Assembly (NCBI RefSeq): GCF_047238265.1 | Contig: NZ_JBDFMM010000001.1 | Location: 1,922,001-1,986,000 of the forward strand | DNA from: Paenibacillus_F sp047238265 | GTDB taxonomy: Bacteria; Bacillota; Bacilli; Paenibacillales; NBRC-103111 | Reading direction: 5' to 3' | Length of the DNA: 64,000 nt | Part shown: positions 42,297 to 51,292 of the stretch, one piece after another | Numbering within the stretch: position 1 is the stretch's first letter | How the letters are laid out: each line of letters opens with the position of its first letter | Made by a program: the position numbers and the translations under genes | Notes under the pieces: generated by a model | The model's database searches: none | The model's input: only the letters and a program-made list of their open reading frames with translations | What the model was told of the DNA's origin: nothing

Positions 42297-43286
42297 ATGC
42301 CTAGAATGAATTCATCGTCCCTTTTGTTATTTCTTGTTTTTGTTTGTATTGGTTTTTTTACGAGTATGGCCGTTTCGTATCTGGACAAGTACAAGCTTGT
42401 TGAAAAAATAAGTCAAAACTATGTTGGTGACGAGGCCATATTTTTTAGATTTGAACGATTAAGCTCAGTAGATAAAAGCTCCCTGCGTAATATGTTAAAT
42501 CAGGGAGAGATCCTTTACAAAAAAATCGATCCTGCAATCAGGGAAATGTTGTTTAAGGGAGCGATTAGTCCTTTTCCTATGATTGAAGGTCACTCCTTTG
42601 ATAGTGAAAGCAAACCAGGGAAAAATATCGCGGTCGTGGGTAGAGATGTTCCTAAGACAACGGGCGAAAAAGAGCGCTATGCGCATAACGGACTCTCCTA
42701 CGAAATTATAGGGATTACCGGGATGGGAAAGCCAAGTAAATTGGATCGTATGGTTTTTTTACAAACGGATAATGCCCAGGCAGACACTAAAGGAATATGG
42801 ATTCTGGATGGCAATAAGAATCTCGAAGAAACCTTTCAAAACATTCAGCTTTTCTCGGAACAGAATGGGGGTAGTGTCAAAAAAGTAGATGTACCGGGAG
42901 AAGGACTCCGGCGGTTTTTTCAGAACGAGTTAATTTTTAAAATGATTGATTCTCTTGTAATTTTAAGTTTTATAACATGTGCTTCAGCCCTCACTGTCTA
43001 TTGGGTAGAGCAAAGGAAACAGATGATAGCTATTCAAAAATTGTGCGGGTTTTCGACACGATTAATATTTTGGGATTCCTTCAAGCGTTATTTAGCTGTT
43101 TCCGTATTATCTTATACAGGGGGCAGCATGATCGGAATTGTTGTTCTTCCGCAAACTTCTTACTCTCCAGCAAATTTGCTTGCTCAATACGGAAGTACGC
43201 TTTTGACTGGGATCGTAGTCTGCTTAATACCCTTGACTTTAATGATGAAACGATCAACGGACCAAGCTGTAAGGAGGGTCCAATAA
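42297..43286 (+). CDS. MacB/FtsX-type ABC transporter permease
   Basis: A 329-residue membrane protein: one N-terminal span (LLFLVFVCIGFFTSMAVSYL), an outside domain of about 190 residues, then three C-terminal spans. The cytosolic WVEQRKQMIAIQKLCGFS segment before the second of these resembles the coupling helix of FtsX domains. ATG 42297 follows AAGGATGAG; ATG 42267 in the same frame lacks a site. It overlaps the next gene as TAATG. Composition is AT-rich compared with flanking genes, suggesting transfer. The substrate is unknown. Confidence 0.75.
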   Translation: MPRMNSSSLLLFLVFVCIGFFTSMAVSYLDKYKLVEKISQNYVGDEAIFFRFERLSSVDKSSLRNMLNQGEILYKKIDPAIREMLFKGAISPFPMIEGHSFDSESKPGKNIAVVGRDVPKTTGEKERYAHNGLSYEIIGITGMGKPSKLDRMVFLQTDNAQADTKGIWILDGNKNLEETFQNIQLFSEQNGGSVKKVDVPGEGLRRFFQNELIFKMIDSLVILSFITCASALTVYWVEQRKQMIAIQKLCGFSTRLIFWDSFKRYLAVSVLSYTGGSMIGIVVLPQTSYSPANLLAQYGSTLLTGIVVCLIPLTLMMKRSTDQAVRRVQ

Positions 43287-44566
43287 TGTTAGTCTCAGAA
43301 GCAATTAGAAGTTTAAAAAATTGGAAGTTTTTCAGCATTCTTATCGTAATCCAATTTACAATTTCTTTTATAGTTCTAAATGCCATATTCACGAACATGA
43401 CTATTATGAAAAAAAGCGAACAACATTATGCCGCACAATTACAAGAGAAACAAAGATATGAATTGTCGGATAAGCTGAAAGGCGAAGAGGAAAGATCCTT
43501 TCTAGGAAGAGAAGGAGTGCTAGAAGATTTTAAAGGCTTTCATCGTGAACTTATTAATCAGAAAGAATTCACTTTTTTGGAACGCATCATGCAGCCGGTT
43601 TATGTCGCTAATTTTAGAGGTTCGGAAAAGTTTACTAGTGGCTATGAAGATGGAAGAGAACCTACCTACTACCAATCCAATGATCTGAACTTAACATTTG
43701 TCAAAGCGGCTGCAGTTAATGAACAGACATGGAAAGAATTCACATTCCGCACAAGTCAGGGCAGAGATTTTGATAAAACCGATTATAGTTTGTCAAACCA
43801 AGAAGTCATGCCGGCCGTCTTAGGTTATGAGTATCATGATGTTTATAAAGTAGGGGATCATCTTCAAATTCAGTATTATTTTAAAAATTTCACCATGGAA
43901 ATAGTCGGTTTTTTGGAAAAGAACTCCGCTATGCCTGCAAGAGGACAAGGAGAACTGCTTTATTTAGACCGTTATATTGTGCTGCCATCCGTTGTGAGCA
44001 GCGAACCGCCGGTAACGGAAGAAGATTATACTTTTCAAAAAATCAGTAATTTAACTAAATTAAGCGGAACTATTCAACTTGAAAACGGATATACGTTAGC
44101 AAGCTTTGCTGCTTATTTTGAAGAACTACGACAGCGCTATCAGATGTTTGATTTCGAAATTTGGAACTCTTCCCCCTGGGAACTGAAAATATTAAAATTT
44201 ACCGCAGGAGAAAATATCGGACACATGCTGACCATTGGCCTGCTGATGGCGGGCTTCGCCGTGCTGACGCTTTCGGTTATCATGTCCAGCAAGATCAGGC
44301 GTAACCGGAGCCAATATGGTGTTCACTTGTTGTGCGGAGGGAGTATGCGGCATATTACGGGGTTTGTTTTATTGGAAAACTTTCTTGTTTTTGCGGCTGC
44401 TCATCTTTTGGCTTTTCTGATTACTCTACTTTTGTTTGGTGACAAAATCACGTACAGTCCAATTTGGATTGGTTTAAGCCTGGTGCTGCTGCTGACAAGC
44501 AGTATTCAGCCCCTGTTTCATTTAAGACGATTAAACGTGGATACGATGCTAAGGAGGAAGGATTGA
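43286..44566 (+). CDS. MacB/FtsX-type ABC transporter permease
   Basis: A 426-residue membrane protein with the same layout as its neighbour: an N-terminal span (FFSILIVIQFTISFIVLNAIF), a large outside domain of about 260 residues, and three C-terminal spans with SSKIRRNRSQYGVHLLCGGSMRHI between the first two. AAGGAGGG precedes the ATG. The two permeases presumably form a heterodimer with the ATPase encoded next. The line 43381-43440 is 35% G+C, against 53% in the line 41281-41340 of the preceding gene. Confidence 0.78.
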   Translation: MLVSEAIRSLKNWKFFSILIVIQFTISFIVLNAIFTNMTIMKKSEQHYAAQLQEKQRYELSDKLKGEEERSFLGREGVLEDFKGFHRELINQKEFTFLERIMQPVYVANFRGSEKFTSGYEDGREPTYYQSNDLNLTFVKAAAVNEQTWKEFTFRTSQGRDFDKTDYSLSNQEVMPAVLGYEYHDVYKVGDHLQIQYYFKNFTMEIVGFLEKNSAMPARGQGELLYLDRYIVLPSVVSSEPPVTEEDYTFQKISNLTKLSGTIQLENGYTLASFAAYFEELRQRYQMFDFEIWNSSPWELKILKFTAGENIGHMLTIGLLMAGFAVLTLSVIMSSKIRRNRSQYGVHLLCGGSMRHITGFVLLENFLVFAAAHLLAFLITLLLFGDKITYSPIWIGLSLVLLLTSSIQPLFHLRRLNVDTMLRRKD

Positions 44567-45222
44567 TGCCAGACATTCAACTCAAAGACGCCTGCAAAAC
44601 TTACGGAAGCGGAGAAGCGGCAGTCCGAGCGCTTCACCATTTATCCCTTGAGATTAAACATGGTGAGATGGTGGCCATTATGGGTAGGAGCGGGTCGGGA
44701 AAATCGACGCTGTTGAACATCATGGGAGGGCTAACATCCCTGGACAGCGGCGAATATTGTTTTAACGGGGAGAATATAAACGGGAAAAAGGAAGCGGAAC
44801 TGAGCCGCTTTAGGAGAAATCATGTCGGGTTTATTGTACAGCACTTTGCGCTTTTACAGGACCGGACCGTTTTTGAGAATGTTATGCTGCCTTTAAAATA
44901 CAATAAAATGTCCAAAGCTTGTATGACGGAGAAAGTTAACCAGGTGTTAAAGTCGGTAGGTATCTTTGAACTAAGAAACCGTTATCCTTCCGAATGCTCG
45001 GGAGGTCAATGTCAAAGGACGGCAATTGCCCGGGCAATAGTTAACGATGCAGATGTAATTTTGGCCGATGAGCCCACGGGTTCGTTAGACGAAAAAACGG
45101 AAGCATCTATCATGGCATTGTTTCATACTTTGCATAAACAGGGAAAAACAATTGTTATGGTAACTCACGACCGGTCGATAGCCGAAGAATGCCAACGAAT
45201 TTTTCATATCAGTGATGAATAA
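44566..45222 (+). CDS. ABC transporter ATP-binding protein (LolD/MacB type)
   Basis: A 218-residue ATPase. Walker A is GRSGSGKS (residues 40-47), the Q-loop is in FIVQHF, Walker B is VILADEPTGSLDE and the switch histidine is in MVTHDR. The signature motif reads CSGGQ (144-148) instead of LSGGQ, an unusual first residue. The ATG overlaps the preceding stop as TGATG. The set of one ATPase and two permeases resembles bacteriocin-immunity or lipoprotein/peptide exporters, but no substrate or two-component gene is nearby. Confidence 0.88.
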   Translation: MPDIQLKDACKTYGSGEAAVRALHHLSLEIKHGEMVAIMGRSGSGKSTLLNIMGGLTSLDSGEYCFNGENINGKKEAELSRFRRNHVGFIVQHFALLQDRTVFENVMLPLKYNKMSKACMTEKVNQVLKSVGIFELRNRYPSECSGGQCQRTAIARAIVNDADVILADEPTGSLDEKTEASIMALFHTLHKQGKTIVMVTHDRSIAEECQRIFHISDE

Positions 45223-45275
45223 ATGCTTCACAACTCTTATCTGTTCGTGTAACATATGTTCGTTTTATACTCTAA

Positions 45276-45314
45276 AAACACGTCCGCTTTATTTGCTTGC
45301 GGAGGTGTTTTTTT
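45276..45314 (+). terminator. Terminator of the ABC transporter operon
   Basis: AAACACGTCCGC (45276-45287) and GCGGAGGTGTTT (45299-45310) form a 12-bp stem with one G-G mismatch position, followed by T residues. The remaining 45315-45557 has no gene and no promoter I could support. Confidence 0.8.
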
Positions 45315-45557
45315 CGTTTACTTAAACCATTGAAAATTTCCAGATTTCCACTATTTCTAAACGGGTAAGAAACCGTATAATGAAGCGTGATTGTCTGTGT
45401 TCTTTTTCACAGTATGCGAAAGTTGTCGAAATAGGGCAGTTGCTTTTGAAAGTTTTGTGTATACTAATGAAAAAGGCATGAAAACGGTGTATGATGGACT
45501 TGAAAACAGATATAAAAATCGACACCCCTAGATTAACGGATGAAGAGGAGAATAGGG

Positions 45558-46430
45558 ATGCAATATAAAAAGATAGGTGTTATCGGTGGAGGAACGATGG
45601 GGCAAGGGATAGCCGAGATGTTGGCGGCTAAAGGCCTTGAGGTTGTCCTGGTGGAGAAAGATAACGAACGAATGGAACATTCTTGGGCCATGATTGAGCT
45701 GAGTCTGGATAAACAGCTGGAGAAATGGGCTATTACCGGTGCGGAGAAGAAGCTGATTCTTTCTCGCATTCATAAAACGACGGATCTGAAAGAGCTCCCT
45801 TCCTGCCATATGGTGATTGAGACGATTTCCGAAGATCTGGATCTTAAGAAAAGCTTATTCCGGAAGCTTGATGAAATTTGCGGCCCGGATCTGATTCTGG
45901 CTTCCAATACATCTACGCTTAGTCTTACGGAATTGGGCGCTTCCACGAAGCATCCGGAGCGGGTGATCGGTCTTCATTTTATTCATCCGGTTGCCAAAAT
46001 CGACCTTGTCGAAATTATCCGCGGTCTGAAAACCTCGGAAGACACGTACATGCTGACACGCCGCTTTGTGGAAGACGTGATTCAGAAAACGGCGATCAAG
46101 GTATACGAGTCGCCCGGCTTTGTCACGTCCCGGCTTATCTGCCTGCTCATTAACGAAGCGGTTCATACGCTCGCGGAGCGCGTGGCTTCGGCTGAAGATA
46201 TCGATCTGGCGATGCGCAAAGGCTATGAGTTCCGGCACGGGCCGCTTGAGATGGCGGACCGGTTCGGACTGGACTCGGTGCTGGCCGCGCTGGACCGGAT
46301 GTTCCGTGAATTCGGCGAATTGAAATACCGGCCTTCCTTCCTGCTGAAGCAGATGGTGCATGCCGGACATTTGGGCGTTAAAACCGGGGAAGGATTTTTC
46401 CGGTACGATAAGGAAGGTGACAGAATGTGA
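45558..46430 (+). CDS. 3-hydroxyacyl-CoA (3-hydroxybutyryl-CoA) dehydrogenase
   Basis: A 290-residue NAD-dependent enzyme of the HAD/Hbd family. The N-terminal IGVIGGGTMGQGIA binds NAD, SNTSTLSLTELGA and GLHFIHPVAKIDLVEII hold the catalytic serine/histidine, and NEAVHTLAERVASAEDID and GFFRYDKEG are C-terminal family blocks. ATG 45558 follows GAGGAG by seven bases. It overlaps acetate kinase by four bases. No thiolase, crotonase or phosphotransacetylase gene accompanies it, so its pathway is uncertain. Confidence 0.88.
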   Translation: MQYKKIGVIGGGTMGQGIAEMLAAKGLEVVLVEKDNERMEHSWAMIELSLDKQLEKWAITGAEKKLILSRIHKTTDLKELPSCHMVIETISEDLDLKKSLFRKLDEICGPDLILASNTSTLSLTELGASTKHPERVIGLHFIHPVAKIDLVEIIRGLKTSEDTYMLTRRFVEDVIQKTAIKVYESPGFVTSRLICLLINEAVHTLAERVASAEDIDLAMRKGYEFRHGPLEMADRFGLDSVLAALDRMFREFGELKYRPSFLLKQMVHAGHLGVKTGEGFFRYDKEGDRM

Positions 46431-47644
46431 ATATTCTCGTCATTAATGCAGGAAGCTCGTCGGTAAAATATCAGCTGTACAATATGAAGGATGAGTCCGT
46501 GCTCGCTAAAGGCCGCGTAGAGCGGATCGGGCTGGACTCGGCCATTCTTACCCACGAGCCCGAAGGAAAGACGGAGGTCCGTGAAGTCAGCGAAATTCTG
46601 GAGCATACGACGGCGATCAAAAAGGTGCTGGATATGCTCGTTCATAAAGAGCATGGGGTTTTAGAGTCGGTGAATGAAATCGATGCGGTCGGTCACCGTA
46701 TCGTGCATGGCGGGGAAGCGTTTTCTTCCTCGGTTGTCGTAACGGAAGAAGTGAAAAAGGAGATCAAGCGGCTGTTTGACCTGGCGCCTCTGCACAATCC
46801 CGCGCATATGCTGGGGATTAACGCCGTGGAGGCGAATATGGGCGACGTGCCTCAGGTGGTCGTGTTCGACACGGCTTTCCACCAGACGATGCCTTCTCAC
46901 GCTTACATGTACGCGATCCCAAAAATCTGGTACAGCAAACATAAAGTCCGGCGTTACGGCTTCCACGGTACCTCTCATCAATATGTGAGCGAGCGTGCCG
47001 CCAGGTTCCTGGACCGTCCGCTGGAAGAGCTTAAAATCGTCTCGGCCCATATCGGAAACGGCGCAAGCTGCACGGCTATCCAGGGCGGTAAATCCGTGGA
47101 TACGAGCATGGGGCTTACCCCGCTTGAAGGTTTGATGATGGGGACGCGGAGCGGGGATCTCGATCCGGCTGTCGTCACATTCGCAATGGGCAAAGAGGAT
47201 TTGTCCCTCAACGAAGTGAATTCCATGCTGAACAAGCACAGCGGGCTGCAAGCCATATCCGGGCTGAGCAGCGATATGCGTGAAATTACGGAAGCGATGG
47301 ACAGCGGGGATAAAAACGCGAAGCTGGCCTTCGATATGTATACGTACAGGCTGCGTAAATTTATCGGCTCTTATGCGGCGGCAATGAACGGCATCGATGT
47401 CCTCATATTTACCGCCGGTGTAGGGGAAAATTCCGTTATTCTGCGCAAAGCGGTATGTGAGGGACTTTCCTATCTCGGTCTGGAACTCGACTCCGAGCGG
47501 AACATTAACGGATGGGGAATCGAGAAACGTATTTCGACGGACGATTCGAAGGTAGAAGTGCTTGTCATTCCGACGAACGAAGAGTGGATGATCGCGCGGG
47601 ATACGTTCCAACTGGTGAACGGGCTGCATGAAGCGAAGCGGTAA
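46427..47644 (+). CDS. ackA: Acetate kinase
   Basis: Transfers phosphate between acetyl-phosphate and ADP. The 405-residue protein starts with GTG and reads NILVINAGSSSVKYQLY, with GHRIVHGGE, FDTAFHQTMP, the HIGNGASC motif and FTAGVGENS, all characteristic of the ASKHA-fold acetate kinases. It overlaps the upstream dehydrogenase gene, so the two are translationally coupled. A close butyrate-kinase function is less likely because of the length and motifs. Confidence 0.92.
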   Translation: MNILVINAGSSSVKYQLYNMKDESVLAKGRVERIGLDSAILTHEPEGKTEVREVSEILEHTTAIKKVLDMLVHKEHGVLESVNEIDAVGHRIVHGGEAFSSSVVVTEEVKKEIKRLFDLAPLHNPAHMLGINAVEANMGDVPQVVVFDTAFHQTMPSHAYMYAIPKIWYSKHKVRRYGFHGTSHQYVSERAARFLDRPLEELKIVSAHIGNGASCTAIQGGKSVDTSMGLTPLEGLMMGTRSGDLDPAVVTFAMGKEDLSLNEVNSMLNKHSGLQAISGLSSDMREITEAMDSGDKNAKLAFDMYTYRLRKFIGSYAAAMNGIDVLIFTAGVGENSVILRKAVCEGLSYLGLELDSERNINGWGIEKRISTDDSKVEVLVIPTNEEWMIARDTFQLVNGLHEAKR

Positions 47645-47691
47645 AATGATTTTTTTTACCACTGGTTTATAGTACAATAGGTGGATGGGAG

Positions 47692-47714
47692 AAAACGGCC
47701 ATTGAGCCGTTTTT
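47692..47714 (+). terminator. Hairpin with T tract before asnS
   Basis: AAAACGGC (47692-47699) and GCCGTTTT (47706-47713) form an 8-bp stem with a T tract, 48 bases after ackA and 30 bases before asnS. It may end the ackA unit. A TACAAT box at 47674 could start a transcript just before it. Confidence 0.65.
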
Positions 47715-47743
47715 CCATGTCAACGCAAGGAGGAAGACGTCAG

Positions 47744-49040
47744 ATGAGCAGTATGAGTACGATTCATGAAGTCAAGAATCATGTCGGCGAATCCGTAAGA
47801 ATCGGATGCTGGCTGCACAACAAGCGCAAAAGCGGTAAAATTCAATTTTTGCAGTCTGCGTGACGGAACCGGCTTTATTCAAGCGGTTGTCGTAAAAAGC
47901 GAAGTGAGCGAAGACGTCTGGGAAGCCGCTTCGAAATTAACCCAGGAAAGCTCGCTTTACTTAACGGGCTCGGTTCGTGAGGAACCGCGCAGCAAGAGCG
48001 GGTATGAACTGACGGTTGAAGGCGTGGAAATCATTCAGATTACCGAGGATTATCCGATTACGCCGAAGGAGCATGGCGTGGATTTCCTGATGGACCACCG
48101 CCACCTGTGGCTGCGTGCTCCGCGTCAGCGCGCCATTCTCGTTATCCGCGCGGAGATTATCCGTGCGATTCAGCAGTTTTTCGATGACAAGGGCTTTCAG
48201 CTTGTCGACCCGCCGATTTTAACGCCATCCTCCTGCGAGGGGACGACGAATCTATTTCATACGAAATATTTCGATGAAGACGCTTATTTGACCCAAAGCG
48301 GACAGCTTTACATGGAAGCCGCCGCCATGGCGCTGGGAAAAGTGTATTCCTTCGGACCGACCTTCCGCGCGGAGAAGTCCAAAACACGCCGCCATCTGAT
48401 CGAGTTCTGGATGATCGAGCCGGAAATGGCGTTTGTCGATCACGAAGAGAGCCTTCGCGTGCAGGAGCAGTTCGTTTCGCATGTGGTCCAGACCGTTCTG
48501 AAAAACTGCCGAAGCGAGCTTGAAACGTTGGGCCGCGATATCTCCAAGCTGGAGAAGATCCAGGCTCCGTTCCCTCGCATTACGTACGATGAAGCGGTTC
48601 AGTTCCTGCAGGACACGGGTCATGAATTCCCTTGGGGAGAAGACTTCGGCGCTCCGCATGAAACGGCCATCGCCGAAAAGTATGAGAAGCCGGTCTTCAT
48701 TACGCACTATCCGACGGGAATTAAAGCTTTCTACATGAAACCTGATCCGAACCGTCCGGAAGTCGTGCTCTGCGCCGATATGATCGCGCCTGAAGGGTAC
48801 GGCGAAATTATCGGGGGAAGCCAGCGGATCGACGATCCCGAGCTGATGGAAGAGCGCTTCAAGGAACACGAACTGTCTTCCGAAGCGTATCAGTGGTATA
48901 TGGATCTGCGCAAATACGGCACGGTTCCGCATTCCGGATTCGGGCTCGGTCTGGAGCGCACGGTCGCCTGGATCTGCGGTCTGGAGCATGTGCGTGAGAC
49001 AATTCCGTTCCCGCGTCTGCTTTACCGTCTGTACCCGTAA
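47744..49040 (+). CDS. asnS: Asparaginyl-tRNA synthetase (one-base frameshift)
   Basis: Class IIb synthetase charging tRNA-Asn. The N-terminal OB-fold (HVGESVRIGCWLHNKRKSGKIQFLQ) is cut at 47855 by an extra T (GCAGTCTG for GCAGCTG). The next frame resumes LRDGTGFIQAVVVKSEV. Motif 2 (FRAEKSKTRRHLIEFWMIEPE) and motif 3 (GFGLGLERTVAWI) are intact. The repaired length is 431 residues, as expected. ATG 47744 has AAGGAGGA at good spacing. Being essential, the gene is almost certainly whole in the organism. Confidence 0.93.
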
Positions 49041-49112
49041 TACGGCAGGAATGCAGCCTGTACGTACGGGGTGGCCGGTCACACCGGCCGAGCTAGAAAG
49101 AGGAGGATGGAT

Positions 49113-49802
49113 TTGAAACCGAACGATAACGATCGCAAGCGGGTAGAGCGGGCTCTCCTTGCAGGAATGACAGCAGGAACCGTGGCCGTTCCGCATCTGC
49201 TTTTGAGGTATTATCACCGGATGAAGCTGTCCGAACTTGAAGTCATGCTGCTTATTCATATCCTGGCTTTCCAGGAGAATGAAAAGAAAGATTTCCCGAC
49301 GCACGATGAGATTCAAGACCGGATGACAGCCCCGCAGGATCAAGTGATCGAAGGCATTCAAAAGCTTGTGAACAGCGGCGTGCTCCGGATTGAACAGGAA
49401 ATCGACAGCGTGTCGGATATCCAGTACGAGCGGTACAATTTGAGGCCGATGTACGAAAAAATCGCGAGCTGCTACGCGGAGGATCTCCTTCAAAAAGCGG
49501 CCAGGCAGGCGGAAGCCCAGAAAGCGGAAGCACAGCCTGGACGTGAAAAAGATGTATATTCGATCTTCGAAGCGGAATTTGCCCGGCCTTTGACTCCCAT
49601 GGAGCTTGAAACGATAACGAGCTGGCTGGATAGGGACGGCTATAAGGAAGAGCTTGTGCTGGCCGCTCTCAAAGAAGCCGTTTTCGCGGGCAAAGTTCAT
49701 TTCCGCTATGTGGACCGCATCTTGCTGGAATGGAGCCGGAACCGGATTACGACCGTGGAGCAGGCGAAAGAATTTACACAAAAATTCAGAGGCAACCGCT
49801 AG
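49113..49802 (+). CDS. dnaD: DnaD primosomal protein
   Basis: Replication-initiation protein that acts with DnaB and DnaI in helicase loading. The 229-residue product has the N-terminal winged-helix DDBH1 domain (LSELEVMLLIHILAFQENEKKDFP) and the C-terminal DDBH2 domain (FEAEFARPLTPMELETITSWL) with the conserved YIDRIL-like YVDRILLEW end. TTG 49113 is chosen for its spacing from AGAGGAGG; an ATG at 49107 touches that site. asnS-dnaD is the B. subtilis order, though nth does not follow. Confidence 0.9.
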   Translation: MKPNDNDRKRVERALLAGMTAGTVAVPHLLLRYYHRMKLSELEVMLLIHILAFQENEKKDFPTHDEIQDRMTAPQDQVIEGIQKLVNSGVLRIEQEIDSVSDIQYERYNLRPMYEKIASCYAEDLLQKAARQAEAQKAEAQPGREKDVYSIFEAEFARPLTPMELETITSWLDRDGYKEELVLAALKEAVFAGKVHFRYVDRILLEWSRNRITTVEQAKEFTQKFRGNR

Positions 49803-49848
49803 TCGTACGTACAGCTCGTTCTTACAGAGCGGCCCGCCCGCTAACAAG

Positions 49849-49893
49849 AAACCCCCGATCGGATTCTCGCAAGAGATTCCTTCGGGGGTTTTA
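49849..49893 (+). terminator. Terminator after dnaD
   Basis: AAACCCCCGA (49849-49858) pairs with TTCGGGGGTTT (49881-49891); the inner GGATTCTC/GAGATTCC arm shortens the loop. It ends in T residues. Confidence 0.8.
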
Positions 49894-49988
49894 CGTGTTG
49901 GTGAGGAAATATTTATTCCGGTACAAAAGAATCAGAAGACGCGTTCGACCGATCCGGCGAAACGTCTATTCACGCCTGAAAGGACAGC

Positions 49989-50627
49989 TTATTTTTTAAG
50001 AAGGTGCCAGCGATACACATATTCGAACATAAATTCGAACGCTTCCAGATGCCGCTTGGCTTCGGCCACGCTGGCACCCCAGGCGTAAATTCCGTGCTTG
50101 CGCAGCACGATTCCCGGAATGCGCGGAACGATGGCGCCCTGCACGAGCTCGGCGATTTTCGGAATGTCGGCGTAGTTCGGCAGAAGGGGAATGCGGATTT
50201 TGGCATCCTCTTCCCAAATGTTGAGGGCCTTGATGATTTCAATTCCCTCTACCGGGATGGAACCTTCGTCGCCGTACAGCTCGGAAGCCAAGTTGTTAAA
50301 CATCGTATGCACGTGTAAAATGGCGCCCGCACCCGTATACTTGTAAATTTCACAGTGGATCAGGGTTTCGGCAGAAGGCTTCAGACGAGTCGCTTCGACC
50401 GGCGCTCCTTTTTCGTTCACGAGAAGAAAGTCTTCCGGCGATTGGAGTGATTTGTCCTTCCCGCTGGATGTCACGGCAAACGTGAAGTTCTCCGGGGTGA
50501 ATTCGCCGACTCGCACGGACAGGTTTCCGCTTGTAGCGGGGAACCAGCCGCGGGTCGCAAGGTTTGCTTTGATCACGCGCAGCTCGTCATAGGCGTGCTG
50601 TTTTTGCTCCAAGGTTAATTCGGTCAT
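49989..50627 (-). CDS. mtnB: Methylthioribulose-1-phosphate dehydratase
   Basis: Zinc-dependent class II aldolase-fold enzyme of the methionine salvage pathway that dehydrates MTRu-1-P. The 212-residue protein has FPATSGNLSVR, the metal-binding HVHTMFNNL and the later GIVLRKHGIYAWG with the third histidine. Its start overlaps the end of mtnX by four bases. This is the last gene of the mtnW-mtnX-mtnB run. Confidence 0.93.
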   Translation of the reverse strand: MTELTLEQKQHAYDELRVIKANLATRGWFPATSGNLSVRVGEFTPENFTFAVTSSGKDKSLQSPEDFLLVNEKGAPVEATRLKPSAETLIHCEIYKYTGAGAILHVHTMFNNLASELYGDEGSIPVEGIEIIKALNIWEEDAKIRIPLLPNYADIPKIAELVQGAIVPRIPGIVLRKHGIYAWGASVAEAKRHLEAFEFMFEYVYRWHLLKK

Positions 50628-51292
50628 GCTTTTATTTTCGCCTCCAGGTCACGGATAATATCGTGGAATGTTTCGAAAGGAACATAAGGGAGCTTCAGTT
50701 CCTCACAAAGTTCGATCAGGTGAGAGCGGGCATAAACGTTCTCGACGAGCTTCGCTCCCTGAAAATCCGTTACGCTGTCTCCGATCAGGATGCGTTCATA
50801 GTCGCCGGCGGGATAGGAGCGGATAATCGACGTTTTGCACATTCCGCAGTCCGCTCCGCAGTGCTCGTCACAGGCGTGCGGCCACAAAATTTCGATAGCT
50901 TCGCCTTCGAACGAGCTTCCGTTGCAGTAAATACGCTCCCGGGGTATATCGAAGGATTCCAGGAGCGGATAGACGAAAAAGTCGATTCCGCCGCTTGTCA
51001 CGAGCAGTTTGATTCCGTTTTGCTTGCAGAACGCGACGAAATCGGCGAAGCCTTCACGGATAACCGCATTCGAGATGGCATAATCGATCACTTCATGCTG
51101 CCGCGAAGAAGGGATCAGCCGGAACATGTCACCGACCGCATGTCGCACGGAGATTGCCCTTTCTTCCACGAGACGCTTCACGATCGCTTCCCAGCCGGGC
51201 GGATTGAAATGTTTCATTATCGCCACAATGTTGTCGTTTACGGTAATCGTGCCGTCAAAATCACAGAACACGATCTTTTGTCGGGTACTCAA
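50624..51292 (-). CDS. mtnX: 2-hydroxy-3-keto-5-methylthiopentenyl-1-phosphate phosphatase
   Basis: HAD-superfamily phosphatase following the MtnW enolase in methionine salvage. The 222-residue protein has the HAD motif I FCDFDGTIT, motif II VTSGGIDFFVY and motif IV GDSVTDFQGAK. It overlaps mtnW upstream and mtnB downstream by four bases each. Split MtnW and MtnX, instead of the fused MtnC, is the Bacillus form of the pathway. Confidence 0.93.
   Translation of the reverse strand: MSTRQKIVFCDFDGTITVNDNIVAIMKHFNPPGWEAIVKRLVEERAISVRHAVGDMFRLIPSSRQHEVIDYAISNAVIREGFADFVAFCKQNGIKLLVTSGGIDFFVYPLLESFDIPRERIYCNGSSFEGEAIEILWPHACDEHCGADCGMCKTSIIRSYPAGDYERILIGDSVTDFQGAKLVENVYARSHLIELCEELKLPYVPFETFHDIIRDLEAKIKA

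Noticed and set aside
48252..49847. A 531-codon open frame on the minus strand opposite asnS and dnaD
   Set aside because: Both plus-strand genes are clear and the antisense product shows no motif or plausible composition.
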